From Halanaerobacter jeridensis (GTDB lineage Bacteria > Bacillota > Halanaerobiia > Halobacteroidales > Halobacteroidaceae), in assembly GCF_016908315.1 (NCBI RefSeq), contig NZ_JAFBDQ010000004.1, positions 1 through 64,000 on the forward strand: a stretch of 64,000 nucleotides of DNA, read 5' to 3'. The position numbers and the translations under genes are program-made. The notes beneath the pieces were generated by a model. The model ran no database searches, was not told the origin of the DNA, and was given only the letters and a program-made list of their open reading frames with translations. Shown here piece by piece: positions 9,654 to 18,399 of the stretch. The first letter of the stretch is position 1, and each line of letters opens with the position of its first letter.

Positions 9654-10070
9654 ATGTTGATGAGAATTATGGGCTTAGATATTGGTGATAAGAAAACTGG
9701 GGTAGCATTAAGTGATCCCTTAGAATTAACTGCGCAAGGTAAGACAGTACTTGAATTTGATTCAACTAAAGAACAATTAGAATATATAGAGGGATTAGTT
9801 GAACAATATAATGTAGATGAAATAGTGATTGGGCTCCCTAAAAATATGAATGGCTCTTTAGGTCCCCGAGCTAAAAAGGTATTAGGAATTATAGAACAAT
9901 TAAAAGAAAAAGTTGAGGTTCCAGTTAAAAAGTGGGATGAAAGATTATCAACTAGTGCTGCTGAAAAGACTTTAATCGAAGCAGATATGAGTCGAGCTAA
10001 AAGAAAAGATGTAATTGATAAAATGGCTGCAGTTGTAATTTTGCAGAATTATTTAGATAGTAAAAATTAG
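9654..10070 (+). CDS. ruvX: RuvX/YqgF pre-16S rRNA nuclease / Holliday junction resolvase family
   Basis: RNase H-fold nuclease of about 136-138 aa, implicated in 16S rRNA 5' maturation and Holliday junction resolution. Catalytic-type motifs are MGLDIGDKKTGVALSDP (first Asp), EIVIGLPKNMNGSLG, KKWDERLST and DVIDKMAAVVILQNYL. The start is ambiguous: ATG 9654 lies 4 nt after aaggag (9644-9649), while the in-frame ATG 9660 (MRIMGLD) lies 10 nt after it and gives the usual family N-terminus. It is followed by yrzB as in Bacillus. Confidence 0.93.
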   Translation: MLMRIMGLDIGDKKTGVALSDPLELTAQGKTVLEFDSTKEQLEYIEGLVEQYNVDEIVIGLPKNMNGSLGPRAKKVLGIIEQLKEKVEVPVKKWDERLSTSAAEKTLIEADMSRAKRKDVIDKMAAVVILQNYLDSKN

Positions 10071-10136
10071 GATTTTAGATAATAATGTTAAGGTCAATTA
10101 AAATTACAATTAATACTTATACTTGAGGTGATTTTA

Positions 10137-10421
10137 ATGGCAGAAAGAGAAGGACAGATTAAAGTAGTTAATGAAGAAGAAGGAATCGTAATTCTAGAAG
10201 AACATGATGGTAGCGAAGCAATTTATCAAATTGTAACTGTAGTAGAGTTAGAAGAGATATCTTATCTAATTTTATTACCAGAAGAAGATCATGAGAATGG
10301 AGAAGGATATGCTTTAAAGATTACTGAAGATGAGAATGAAGAGCGGATTTATGAACCTGTAGTAGATGAAGATGAATTAGTGAGATTACAGGAAGAACTT
10401 GAAGCTCAATATGAAGAATAA
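10137..10421 (+). CDS. yrzB: DUF1292 family protein (YrzB-like)
   Basis: 94 aa, very acidic, of the DUF1292/YrzB family whose function is unknown. Core residues are DGSEAIYQIVTVVELEE, then YLILLPEED and the C-terminal PVVDEDELVRLQEELE. ATG 10137 (MAEREGQ) is chosen because gaggtg (10125-10130) sits just upstream; the in-frame GTG at 10128 is part of that ribosome site. Its position between ruvX and mltG is conserved in Bacillus and Clostridia, which supports the identification. Confidence 0.88.
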   Translation: MAEREGQIKVVNEEEGIVILEEHDGSEAIYQIVTVVELEEISYLILLPEEDHENGEGYALKITEDENEERIYEPVVDEDELVRLQEELEAQYEE

Positions 10422-10526
10422 TTTAATCGGATAGTAAAAATTAGCATTATCCTCCTCCGAAATTTAGTATAGAATTGAGTAAAGAAGTGAATACTGTTAA
10501 TAAAGAAGACGAGGGAGGGGGTTGAA

Positions 10527-10826
10527 TTGTTATTAAACGAAACCTATCTTGATGATCAGTACTTTAGAATTGAAGGGACAACCCATGCCAAAGAAAGAAT
10601 GGAAGAACGAGAAATAGATCAAGAGTTAGTAGTGGCCATAATTCTCAGCTTAGAAGACAAGCTATTAGAATATAATGATACGGGAGAAGAAGTTGCAATT
10701 ATTGACCAAGAACATAACTTGGCTGTAATTATCGAAGTGAGAGAGTTTAAAGCAGTAGTGATTACTGTAATTGATAGGGCAAATATTCATGTAAAAGATG
10801 GAACTCTGTTAGAAGAAATTGCTTGA
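10527..10826 (+). CDS. Small DUF4258-like protein
   Basis: 99 aa, starting at TTG 10527 behind gagggaggggg. THAKERMEEREIDQELV followed by a beta-rich YNDTGEEVAIIDQEHNLAVII resembles DUF4258/BrnT-type small domains (HAxxRMxxRxI). Some relatives of that fold are toxins or RNases, but no antitoxin partner is visible here, so a housekeeping role is equally possible. It is the last gene of the ruvX-yrzB stretch and is closed by a strong terminator. Confidence 0.55.
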   Translation: MLLNETYLDDQYFRIEGTTHAKERMEEREIDQELVVAIILSLEDKLLEYNDTGEEVAIIDQEHNLAVIIEVREFKAVVITVIDRANIHVKDGTLLEEIA

Positions 10827-10827
10827 T

Positions 10828-10864
10828 AAAATTCCCTTGGGTTCAGCCTAAGGGAATTTTTTAT
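10828..10864 (+). terminator. Rho-independent terminator after the ruvX-yrzB operon
   Basis: A near-perfect 14-bp stem (10828-10841 with 10847-10860, core attccctt/aagggaat) has a ttcag loop and a T-run. It starts right after the stop codon of the DUF4258-like gene and separates it from mltG. Confidence 0.92.
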
Positions 10865-10932
10865 TATTTGCTTAATCTGATAATTTTAATTATAATAAAG
10901 AGAGGAAATTTATTTAGAGGGGATGTAATAAA

Positions 10933-11961
10933 ATGCCAGTGCTTAACGTTGTTAAAAAAATGGTAATTAGTCTCTTGGTACTACTGTTTAGTTTTATATT
11001 ATTTTATTATGGATTAATGTTGTTACAACCAGCAGGTGAACTTTTAGATGACAAAGTTGAAAAGATCATTCATATTGAGCCTGGCAGTAATATCAATGAG
11101 ATATCTAATCAACTTAGTAAAAATGATATAATAATTGACCCTCTAGTATTTGAAGTATATGTAAGATTTAAAGGAGTTGCTTCTCAAGTAAAGGCAGGTC
11201 ATTATCGTTTGAGTTCTATGATGACTTTGCCTCAAATTGTAGATAAATTAGTAACAGGAGAAATGGCTGATTATAAGTTGACTATTCCAGAAGGGGCAAC
11301 TATAGAAAATATAGCTTATATATTAGAAAAAAAGGGAATTGAAAGAGAAAAGTTTTTAAAGTTGGCGAAAACTAGTGAGCTTAATTTTTTAGATTTAAAT
11401 GTACAAGCTGAAGAAGATATTCTTTATCAATTAGAAGGTTTTTTATTCCCTAATACCTATCGTATACCTTATGGTAGTTCTGCTAAAGAAGTAATTAAAA
11501 TTATGCTAAGACAATTTCAGGAACAAATTAAGAGTTTAAAGTCTAAAATTAAAGAGAGTGAGTATTATGTGCAAGAAATAATTACTATTGCTTCTTTAAT
11601 ACAAGCTGAGGGCCAATTAGAAAATGAATTCCCTGTAATTTCAAGTGTGATTCATAATCGTTTAAATCGTGAAATGAAATTACAGATTGATGCTACTATT
11701 CAATATATCTTGCCTCAGCGTAAGGCCCGTTTATTATATAGTGATTTGAAAGTTGATTCTCCTTATAATACCTATTTGAATTACGGTTTACCGCCAGGGC
11801 CAATTAATAATCCTGGTATAAAAGCAATTAAAGCAGCTTTGCAGCCAGCAGATACAGATTATTTATACTATGTAGCAGTAGGTGGGGGAGAGCATAAGTT
11901 TAGCAAAACTTATCGTGAACATTTAAAAATACAAAATAACTTAGATGATAGTTCAAAATGA
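10933..11961 (+). CDS. mltG: Endolytic peptidoglycan transglycosylase MltG (YceG-like)
   Basis: 342 aa inner-membrane enzyme that cuts nascent glycan strands. The N-terminal helix is MVISLLVLLFSFILFYYG. A LysM-like region (IEPGSNINEISNQLSKN) is followed by the YceG domain with the catalytic Glu in ITIASLIQAEGQ. Also present are LQIDATIQYIL and YNYLNYGLPPGPI-like residues near 275-290 (NYGLPPGPINNPGI). ATG 10933 lies behind agaggggatg. It is followed by trmR, trhP and udk in the same order as the Bacillus yrrL-M-N/O-udk operon. Confidence 0.95.
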   Translation: MPVLNVVKKMVISLLVLLFSFILFYYGLMLLQPAGELLDDKVEKIIHIEPGSNINEISNQLSKNDIIIDPLVFEVYVRFKGVASQVKAGHYRLSSMMTLPQIVDKLVTGEMADYKLTIPEGATIENIAYILEKKGIEREKFLKLAKTSELNFLDLNVQAEEDILYQLEGFLFPNTYRIPYGSSAKEVIKIMLRQFQEQIKSLKSKIKESEYYVQEIITIASLIQAEGQLENEFPVISSVIHNRLNREMKLQIDATIQYILPQRKARLLYSDLKVDSPYNTYLNYGLPPGPINNPGIKAIKAALQPADTDYLYYVAVGGGEHKFSKTYREHLKIQNNLDDSSK

Positions 11962-11972
11962 GGTGACATAGA

Positions 11973-12617
11973 GTGAGTAATATAGTTCAGGATTGGATTA
12001 TAGATTATTTGCGTGAAAGTCAAGCGGAAACAAATGAAGAACTGCAGGAAGTTGCCCAGCAGTCCCAGCAGCGTAATTTACCAATTATTGAACCTGAAGT
12101 AGGTAATCTATTAAATTTGTTAGTTAAAATTAGTGGAGCAGACAGAATTTTAGAGTTAGGGGCAGCAGTAGGGTATTCTACTTTGTGGTTGGCCCAAGAT
12201 TTTGATGGGGAAATAGTAACTATTGAGTTAAAAGAAAAAGAAGCTATAGCTGCCCGAGATAATTTTGCTCAATTTGGTTATGATAATATTGAGTTAAAAG
12301 AAGGCGATGCTTTAGAAATAATGCCTGAATTAGAAGCTGAATTTGATTTAATATTTATTGATGCTGCTAAAGGGCAGTATTTGAATTATTTAGACGAGAG
12401 TTTAAGATTAGTAAAAGATGGAGGATTAATTGTAGCTGATGATGTGTTATTTAAAGGGATGATTGCTGATGATAGATTTTATCATCCTCGTTATAGCACA
12501 TTGACAAAGCGATTAAAGGAATATGTAGAGCGAGTGATGAATAGTTCTAGACTTGATTCAACTATCATCCCCTTAGGTGATGGAGTTGCAATTAGTAGAA
12601 AGAAAGGAGAGCAATAA
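11973..12617 (+). CDS. trmR: O-methyltransferase, TrmR/YrrM type (tRNA 5-hydroxyuridine methylation)
   Basis: 214 aa class I SAM-dependent methyltransferase of the O-methyltransferase 3 family. SAM motif I is ILELGAAVGYSTLWLA, the acidic motif is TIELKEKEA, and the metal-binding Asp region is DLIFIDAAKGQYLNYL with VADDVLFKG. In Bacillus subtilis the homolog YrrM (TrmR) makes 5-methoxyuridine at tRNA position 34. The next gene encodes a TrhP-like U32 protein, which makes the hydroxyuridine substrate, so context supports this role. It starts at GTG 11973 and overlaps the next gene by one base. Confidence 0.88.
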   Translation: MSNIVQDWIIDYLRESQAETNEELQEVAQQSQQRNLPIIEPEVGNLLNLLVKISGADRILELGAAVGYSTLWLAQDFDGEIVTIELKEKEAIAARDNFAQFGYDNIELKEGDALEIMPELEAEFDLIFIDAAKGQYLNYLDESLRLVKDGGLIVADDVLFKGMIADDRFYHPRYSTLTKRLKEYVERVMNSSRLDSTIIPLGDGVAISRKKGEQ

Positions 12618-13849
12618 TGGAGTTACCGGAACTTTTAGTCCCAGCAGGGACTTTAGAGAAGTTGAAAGTAGCAGTAATGTATGGAGCAGATGCAGTTTAT
12701 TTAGGTGGACCTAATTATGGTTTGCGTAAAAAAGCAGGTAATTTTAGTTTAGAGGAAATAGAAGAGGGAGTGGAATTTGCTCATCAGCATGATGTTGATG
12801 TTTATGTTACTGTCAATATAATTCCTCATAATCAAGACTTAGAAGGTTTAGATAAATATATAGCTAATTTAGCTGAGACTGGAATTGATGCAGTAATAGT
12901 AGCCGATCCAGGTATTTTTGCTATTGTGCAGGAAGTAGCACCTGAATTAGAAATTCATATCAGTACTCAAGCTAATAACACTAATTGGCGTAGTGCGCAA
13001 TTTTGGCAGCAGCAGGGGGCAGGGCGGATTATTTTGGCCCGCGAGTTATCTCTAGAAGAGATGACTGAAATTAATGAACGAGTTGATGTATCATTGGAGG
13101 CATTTGTGCACGGCGCAATGTGTATTTCTTATTCAGGAAGATGCTTATTGAGTAATTATATGATTGATCGCGATTCTAATCGTGGTAATTGTGCTCATTC
13201 TTGTCGCTGGCAGTATACATTAATGGAAGAACAGCGTCCAGGAGAATATTATCCTATTGAAGAAGATGAGCGAGGTACTTATATTTTTAATTCTAAAGAT
13301 TTGTGTATGATTGAACACATTCCAAAGTTGATAGAAACTGGTTTAGATAGTTTAAAGATTGAAGGACGGATGAAGAGTTTACATTATGTTGCAACTGTAA
13401 CTAATGTTTATCGGCGAGCTTTAGATGAGTATGCTAAAAACCCTGCCAATTATTCTTTTAAAGAAGAATGGCTAGCAGAATTGAAGAAGATTAGTCACCG
13501 TCATTATACAACTGGTTTTTATTTTGGAGCGCCAGGAGGTAGTGAACAGAACTATGAGACTTCAGGGTATTCTCGCCAGTATGACTTTATGGGAGTAGTC
13601 CATGATTATAATGCTGAGACTAAAGAAGCAGTGATTGAAGTGCGGAATAAGTTCTTCCAAGGGGATCAGGTTGAGATTTTTGGCCCTGAAACTGATACTT
13701 TTGAACAGGAGATTGAATCGATGGTTAATGAGGATGGTTTAACCATTACAGAAGCTCCCCATCCCAAGCAGTTAATTACGGTTAAAGTAAAAGAAGCAGT
13801 TAATAAATATGATTTAGTAAGACGAGAAAAAGGAAGGGAGAATAACTAA
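12617..13849 (+). CDS. trhP: Peptidase U32 family protein, TrhP-type tRNA hydroxylation
   Basis: 410 aa. The N-terminal U32 barrel begins [20 protein letters not shown] and [14 protein letters not shown]. The conserved Cys-rich motif is [16 protein letters not shown] with [11 protein letters not shown], which binds an iron-sulfur cluster in studied family members. It has a C-terminal beta domain ([15 protein letters not shown]). In Bacillus, the TrhP1/P2 proteins are required for 5-hydroxyuridine at tRNA U34, the step before TrmR. Here there is one copy in place of the two Bacillus genes yrrN/yrrO. It is coupled at both ends by one-base overlaps. Confidence 0.88.
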   Translation: MELPELLVPAGTLEKLKVAVMYGADAVYLGGPNYGLRKKAGNFSLEEIEEGVEFAHQHDVDVYVTVNIIPHNQDLEGLDKYIANLAETGIDAVIVADPGIFAIVQEVAPELEIHISTQANNTNWRSAQFWQQQGAGRIILARELSLEEMTEINERVDVSLEAFVHGAMCISYSGRCLLSNYMIDRDSNRGNCAHSCRWQYTLMEEQRPGEYYPIEEDERGTYIFNSKDLCMIEHIPKLIETGLDSLKIEGRMKSLHYVATVTNVYRRALDEYAKNPANYSFKEEWLAELKKISHRHYTTGFYFGAPGGSEQNYETSGYSRQYDFMGVVHDYNAETKEAVIEVRNKFFQGDQVEIFGPETDTFEQEIESMVNEDGLTITEAPHPKQLITVKVKEAVNKYDLVRREKGRENN

Positions 13850-14484
13850 TGAGTGCACCAGTTTTGATAGGAATTGCTGGAGGAACTGGATCAGGAAAAA
13901 CTACAGTGGCAAAAACAATTATGGAACAATTAGATAGAGAAAATATTGCCTTGATTCAGCAAGATTCTTACTATAAAGATCAGAGTCATTTAGAGTTTGA
14001 AGAAAGAAAAAAGACCAACTATGATCATCCTTTTGCTTTTGATACTGAGCTATTAATAGATCACTTGCAAAAGTTATTAGACAATCAAGCAGTAGAAAAA
14101 CCAGTCTATAGTTTTACTCGACATACTAGAACTGATGAAACTATAACTGTTGAACCACGCGAAGTAATTATTTTAGAAGGAATTTTAGTTTTAGATAATG
14201 AAAAATTAAGAGATTTATTAGATATTAAGTTATTTGTTCAAACTGATAATGATGTACGATTTATTCGCCGCTTACAGAGAGATATGAAAGAACGTGGAAG
14301 AACAGTAGATTCAGTAATTGAGCAGTATTTAGAAATGGTACGTCCAATGCACCAGCAATTTGTTGAACCAAGTAAAAAGTATGCTGATGTAATTATACCC
14401 GAAGGTGGACATAATAAAGTAGCAATGGATATTTTAGTTACTAAAATCAAAACTTTAATTGAGGAGTTAAATGAAAATGGATAA
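13849..14484 (+). CDS. udk: Uridine kinase
   Basis: 211 aa P-loop kinase of pyrimidine salvage (uridine/cytidine to UMP/CMP). Walker A is [17 protein letters not shown]. Substrate region residues include [17 protein letters not shown] and NYDHPFAFD, and the lid is [16 protein letters not shown]. It is the last member of the mltG-trmR-trhP-udk block, as in Bacillus. Its 3' end overlaps the following DUF4911 gene by 14 nt. Confidence 0.96.
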   Translation: MSAPVLIGIAGGTGSGKTTVAKTIMEQLDRENIALIQQDSYYKDQSHLEFEERKKTNYDHPFAFDTELLIDHLQKLLDNQAVEKPVYSFTRHTRTDETITVEPREVIILEGILVLDNEKLRDLLDIKLFVQTDNDVRFIRRLQRDMKERGRTVDSVIEQYLEMVRPMHQQFVEPSKKYADVIIPEGGHNKVAMDILVTKIKTLIEELNENG

Positions 14485-14713
14485 TACATCTATTATTGAA
14501 GTAGAAGTTACGAAAGAAGATGGGCAGTTAACTTTTGCTAATAATGTATTAAAAGCTTATGAAGGATTTGCTACTGTTACAGTAGTAGGTACAGAGGGGG
14601 AAATGGGAAAATTGAAATTACGAGTAACTCCTGGCACAAAGCCTGAAGTATTAAAGATAGTTAGAGATTTAGAAGAAAAATTAGATTTAAAAATAATAAA
14701 AATTGAAGAATAA
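14471..14713 (+). CDS. DUF4911 domain-containing protein
   Basis: 78-80 aa. It starts at ATG 14471 or ATG 14477 inside the end of udk, with gaggag just upstream. The fold looks like alternating beta and alpha ([30 protein letters not shown], then [21 protein letters not shown]), matching the small DUF4911 family of Clostridia and Halanaerobiales. Function unknown. It may bind a small ligand like an ACT-type domain (speculative). Confidence 0.7.
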   Translation: MKMDNTSIIEVEVTKEDGQLTFANNVLKAYEGFATVTVVGTEGEMGKLKLRVTPGTKPEVLKIVRDLEEKLDLKIIKIEE

Positions 14714-14790
14714 TTTACTTTGGACAGGCACAATTAGCGACCATTTTTCATATAAATGAAAGTAGAGGTGTTTTATCGGGAGGTGGTCAG

Positions 14791-15492
14791 TTGATGGTGC
14801 CTGTTTTTTTAGTTGAGTTAGGAGCAAAATTAGTTGATAGTTTAATGACCTTAATTTCATATATTTCAAGTGGAACAGTCTTCCCCCAACCATTATCTAA
14901 AGAAGAAAAAGAGAAGTATTTAGAGCGTTTAAATAATGGAGATGAAGAAGCAAAACGAATTTTAATTGAGCATAATATGAGGTTAGTAGCTCATATTGTG
15001 AAGAAATATGAAAATACTGGTGTGGACCCTGAAGATTTAATTTCAATTGGTTCTATTGGGTTGATTAAAGCAATTGAAACTTTTGATGTTAATAAAAAAG
15101 CACGATTAACCACTTATGCTGCGCGCTGTATTGAAAATGAAATTTTAATGCATTTAAGAAAGATAAAACGAAAAAAAGAAGAAAAATCTTTGTATGAACC
15201 TATTGGTGCAGATAAAGAAGGTAATGAAATAACCTTAATTGATATTTTGGGAACTGCTATTAATGAGATTAATGACCAGGTAGAATTAACTCTGGAATCA
15301 GAAAAATTATATAAAAAGTTAGAGGAATTAAATTATCGCGAAAAGAAAGTATTAGAAATGAGATATGGGCTCAGAGATGGCAAGAAAAGAACACAAAAAC
15401 AGATTGCCCGTCGTTTAGGTATTTCTCGCTCTTATGTTTCAAGGATAGAAAAAAAAGCAGTTGAGAATCTATGCAGTAAATTTAAGAATTAG
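14791..15492 (+). CDS. sigK: Sporulation sigma factor sigma-K (pro-sigma-K)
   Basis: Late mother-cell sigma factor, 233 aa. It has the sigma-70 region 2 (NMRLVAHIVKKYENTGVDP, then DLISIGSIGLIKAIETFD, then TYAARCIENEILMHLRK) and region 4 (KVLEMRYGLRDGKKRTQKQI, ISRSYVSRIEKKAVENL). The hydrophobic first 30 residues before FPQPLSKEE look like the membrane-tethering pro-sequence removed by SpoIVFB. The gene is uninterrupted, with no skin-like element. The start is TTG-ATG at 14791/14794 behind gggaggtgg. Upstream, catataaat (about 14750) faintly resembles a sigma-E -10, which would fit known regulation, but this is weak. Confidence 0.93.
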   Translation: MMVPVFLVELGAKLVDSLMTLISYISSGTVFPQPLSKEEKEKYLERLNNGDEEAKRILIEHNMRLVAHIVKKYENTGVDPEDLISIGSIGLIKAIETFDVNKKARLTTYAARCIENEILMHLRKIKRKKEEKSLYEPIGADKEGNEITLIDILGTAINEINDQVELTLESEKLYKKLEELNYREKKVLEMRYGLRDGKKRTQKQIARRLGISRSYVSRIEKKAVENLCSKFKN

Positions 15493-15750
15493 TGATGAGT
15501 AAACAGTGATGAGTAAACAGTGATGAGTAAACAGTAAAGAGAAATGAGTAAAGAGTAAGAAGTAAGAGGCTTGGCATTGCCAAGCCTGTGTAATAACAAA
15601 TAAGAATAAATGCCAATGGTAGATTATGAATGATGATGTAAGAGTAAGAAGAAAAAAGTGAAAAGGATAAAGGATTAATTATAATTTTTAGGTTTTGAAT
15701 TTAAGGTTTTAACTGATTACTGATCACTTGTTACTCATTACTATTCTTAT
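15493..15750 (+). repeat. MITE-like intergenic repeat (copy 1)
   Basis: The stretch begins with three exact tandem copies of tgatgagtaaacag (15493-15534). It carries a perfect hairpin, aggcttggc (15567-15575) against gccaagcct (15579-15587). It ends with ctgattactgatcac/ttgttactcatta, which is the imperfect reverse complement of the left arm. The overall plan of terminal inverted repeats, inner hairpin and ttttaggttttgaa near the right arm is shared with the repeat at 20674-20796. No coding sequence is seen. Confidence 0.6.
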
Positions 15751-15763
15751 GGGGGAGTTGGTT

Positions 15764-15964
15764 ATGAAAGGAAAAATTTTAACGATAAATCGCTATTTAG
15801 AAGTAGAAAGTTTAGATTCAATTGATATTTTAAACCAATTAAGATGCTATGTTAGAGAGGCTAAACAGTTAAACCCTCAATTGGAAAATTATCAATTATA
15901 TGACATTGGATTCATTCCTCATCAGGGATTTGTACTAGTAAAAATCTATTTTTACACCGTATAA
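15764..15964 (+). CDS. Hypothetical protein, 66 aa
   Basis: ATG 15764 lies behind a strong gggggag. The protein (MKGKILTINRYLEVESLDSI and so on) is soluble with a mixed alpha/beta pattern and ends IPHQGFVLVKIYFYTV. I do not recognise the family. It stands alone between a repeat element and the betaine operon promoter. The ribosome site makes translation likely. Confidence 0.55.
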   Translation: MKGKILTINRYLEVESLDSIDILNQLRCYVREAKQLNPQLENYQLYDIGFIPHQGFVLVKIYFYTV

Positions 15965-15966
15965 AT

Positions 15967-15994
15967 TTGACAAAGCGATTTTATTTATTATAAT
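15967..15994 (+). promoter_or_regulatory. Consensus sigma-A promoter of the betaine transport operon
   Basis: TTGACA (15967-15972), a 16-bp spacer, then TATAAT (15989-15994). Both hexamers are perfect. It lies 135 nt upstream of the opuAA start and immediately precedes the leader hairpin at 16053-16096. Confidence 0.85.
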
Positions 15995-16052
15995 ACTTAT
16001 AGAAGATAGATAACAAACAAATGTGAAGTATAATGCTTAACAGCGCAAATTT

Positions 16053-16096
16053 AGGACTTTGGGACGATTTATGAAATTGTTTCTCAAAGTCCTTTT
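16053..16096 (+). terminator. Terminator-like leader hairpin before the betaine operon
   Basis: aggactttggg pairs with ctcaaagtcct and the inner acgattt pairs with aaattgt around an atg loop, giving about 18 bp, followed by ttttct. It lies between a perfect promoter and the first gene, so it could be an attenuator, or could end a small RNA. The T-run is short. Confidence 0.65.
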
Positions 16097-16128
16097 CTAT
16101 GGATAATAAAAAAGGGGGTAGTTGAAAA

Positions 16129-17316
16129 GTGGCAAAAATTGAAGTTGAAGGTCTATCCAAGATTTTCGGGCCAAATCCAGAAAAAGCCCTAGATTTAGTT
16201 GAAGAAGGTCATGCAAAAGATGAAGTTTTAGAGAAAACGGGGCAAACAGTCGGTGTCAACAATGTTGATTTTGATGTCGACGAGCAAGAGATATTCGTGA
16301 TCATGGGATTATCTGGTAGTGGTAAATCTACTTTACTTAGATGTTTAAATCGTTTGATTGAGCCAACGGAGGGAACTGTAAAGGTTGATGGAGTAGATAT
16401 TACTGATTTAGATTCTGAAAAACTACGTAAATTTCGGAGAGAAGAATTTGGAATGGTATTTCAGAATTTCGGACTATTTCCTCACAAAACTGTATTGGAA
16501 AATACTGAGTTTGGTTTAGAAATACAAGGGGTTGATGAAGAAACTAGAAAAGCTGCAGCTGAAGATGCATTAGCAAAAGTAGGCTTAGATGGGTGGGAGC
16601 AAAAACACCCAGATGAATTAAGTGGTGGAATGCAGCAACGAGTTGGATTAGCAAGAGCATTAGCAGTTGATCCAGAAGTATTATTAATGGATGAGCCATT
16701 TAGTGCTTTAGATCCATTAATCAAAAGAGAAATGCAGGATAATTTATTAGACTTGTATGATGAAATGAATAAGACTATTATCTTTATCACTCATGATTTA
16801 GATGAGGCATTAAAATTAGGTGATCGAATTGCGATTATGAAGGATGGAGAAATAGTACAAGTTGGAACTCACGAAGATATATTAACTGATGCTGAAAATG
16901 ATTATGTGCGAGACTTTGTTAAAGATGTTAATCGTAGTCGCTTATTAAATGCTAAAGATGCAATGATTAAACCTCGAGCAATGGTTTATTCAGAGCAAGA
17001 TGGTCCTCGCGCAGCAATGCATAAAATGAGACACGAAGAAATTTCTAGCATCTTTGTAGTAGGAAAGCATAGACAGTATCAAGGAATAGTTAAAATGGAA
17101 GATGTTTTAGAATTAGTTAATAAAGGTAAAGATGACTTGTCTGAAGTTGTAAAGGAAGTACCAACAGCTAGTCCGCAAGAGGATATGGATGAATTGTTTT
17201 CTAAAATTGCTAATTTAGATTGTCCATTACCTGTAGTTAATGATAATAATAAATTGATAGGTATTATTGTTAAGAGTTCTGTATTATCTAATTTATCTAG
17301 TGAAGAAGTAGTTTAA
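16129..17316 (+). CDS. opuAA: Glycine betaine/proline ABC transporter, ATP-binding protein
   Basis: 395 aa ATPase energising compatible-solute import. Walker A is GLSGSGKSTLLRCLNRL, the signature is LSGGMQQRVGLARAL and Walker B is VLLMDEPFSALDP. The N-terminal extension (IEVEGLSKIFGPNPEKALDL) is typical of OpuAA/ProV. The C-terminus, from about residue 275, holds two CBS domains (ISSIFVVGKHRQYQGIVKME; LPVVNDNNKLIGIIV), which sense ionic strength in OpuA-type transporters. It starts at GTG 16129 behind agggggt. First gene of a four-gene operon with two binding proteins and one permease. Confidence 0.95.
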   Translation: MAKIEVEGLSKIFGPNPEKALDLVEEGHAKDEVLEKTGQTVGVNNVDFDVDEQEIFVIMGLSGSGKSTLLRCLNRLIEPTEGTVKVDGVDITDLDSEKLRKFRREEFGMVFQNFGLFPHKTVLENTEFGLEIQGVDEETRKAAAEDALAKVGLDGWEQKHPDELSGGMQQRVGLARALAVDPEVLLMDEPFSALDPLIKREMQDNLLDLYDEMNKTIIFITHDLDEALKLGDRIAIMKDGEIVQVGTHEDILTDAENDYVRDFVKDVNRSRLLNAKDAMIKPRAMVYSEQDGPRAAMHKMRHEEISSIFVVGKHRQYQGIVKMEDVLELVNKGKDDLSEVVKEVPTASPQEDMDELFSKIANLDCPLPVVNDNNKLIGIIVKSSVLSNLSSEEVV

Positions 17317-17340
17317 AAAATAATTCAGGAGGGAAATTAA

Positions 17341-18318
17341 ATGTTTAAAAAGAAGTCTAAAAGTTTATTAGTTGCAGCATTAAGTGTACTTCTAATTTTA
17401 ACAGTTGTAGGATGCGGAGGACAACAAACAGCAGAACAAAATGAAAGCAGTAAACAAGATAAAAAAATGACTGAAATTAAATTTGGTCATGTTAATTGGC
17501 CGGGCGTGACAATGAAGACGCATGTTGCTAAAAATGTACTAGAAAAGTTAGGTTATAAAGTAACAATGGATTCTTATACTCAGCAGGTTCTATTTACTGG
17601 AATGGAAAAAGATCAAATTGATGCATTTTTAGGTAATTGGGACCCAACAATGAAAGTTAACTTTAAGCCTTATCAAGAAAAAGGCGTTGTGGAAAATGTA
17701 AGAGTTAACTTACCAGAAGCTCTATATCAGACTGCAGTACCAAAGTATGTATGGGAAGCAGGAGTTAAATCAATGGCTGATTTACAAGAACATGCAGATA
17801 AATTTGATAATCGAATAGTAGGAATTGAACCAGGGAATGATGGTAATCAAATTATTAAAGATGCTATTGATAACAATACTTATAACTTAAAGGAATGGGA
17901 ATTAACAACAGGTAGTACTGCTGCAATGTTAGCTGCAGTAGGAAAAGCAACTGCTAATAAAGACTGGATTGCCTTTAATGGTTGGAAGCCGCACTGGATG
18001 AATGTGAAATATGATATCAAATATTTAAAAGACCCAGAAGGTATTTGGGGTAGCAATGATGTAGTTTATTCAGTTGCTCGACCAGAGCTAAAAGAAGAGG
18101 GTCCTCACTTCTATAAGTTCTTAGAGAATTTTGCAGTAACATCTGATATTCAAAGTGCTTGGATTTTAGAATATCAGAAGAAAGAACGTGACCCAAAGAA
18201 AGTAGCAGAAGAATGGATTAATAATAATCCTGATTTAGTTAAAGAATGGGTTAAAGGTATGAAAACTGTTGATGGTAAAGATGCTCAAAAAGTTTTAACA
18301 GAGAAGTTAAGTAAGTAG
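17341..18318 (+). CDS. Glycine betaine-type substrate-binding lipoprotein (first copy)
   Basis: 325 aa. A lipoprotein signal (LLILTVVGCGGQQ) anchors it outside the membrane. The OpuAC/ProX-type ligand domain has aromatic-cage-like Trp residues in FGHVNWPGVTMKTH, LGNWDPTMKVNF and FNGWKPHWMN, suiting a quaternary ammonium ligand such as betaine, proline betaine or choline. It lies between opuAA and the permease, and behind aggaggg. A second, different binding protein ends the operon, suggesting two ligands for one translocator. Confidence 0.9.
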   Translation: MFKKKSKSLLVAALSVLLILTVVGCGGQQTAEQNESSKQDKKMTEIKFGHVNWPGVTMKTHVAKNVLEKLGYKVTMDSYTQQVLFTGMEKDQIDAFLGNWDPTMKVNFKPYQEKGVVENVRVNLPEALYQTAVPKYVWEAGVKSMADLQEHADKFDNRIVGIEPGNDGNQIIKDAIDNNTYNLKEWELTTGSTAAMLAAVGKATANKDWIAFNGWKPHWMNVKYDIKYLKDPEGIWGSNDVVYSVARPELKEEGPHFYKFLENFAVTSDIQSAWILEYQKKERDPKKVAEEWINNNPDLVKEWVKGMKTVDGKDAQKVLTEKLSK

Positions 18319-18330
18319 ATAATATAATAT

Positions 18331-18351
18331 TGGGGCTACTTTTCAGCCCCA
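18331..18351 (+). other. Intra-operon hairpin between binding protein and permease
   Basis: tggggct (18331-18337) pairs with agcccca (18345-18351). No T-run follows, so it is more likely an mRNA stabiliser that raises binding-protein expression over the permease than a true terminator. Confidence 0.5.
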
Positions 18352-18399
18352 ACAGCAGCATATAATTGAGATAAGTTAATAAAAGGAGGCGGTTTTGTA

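Noticed and set aside
14791-15492. Skin-type interruption of sigK
   Set aside because: Regions 2 and 4 are joined in one frame, and no recombinase or split is present.
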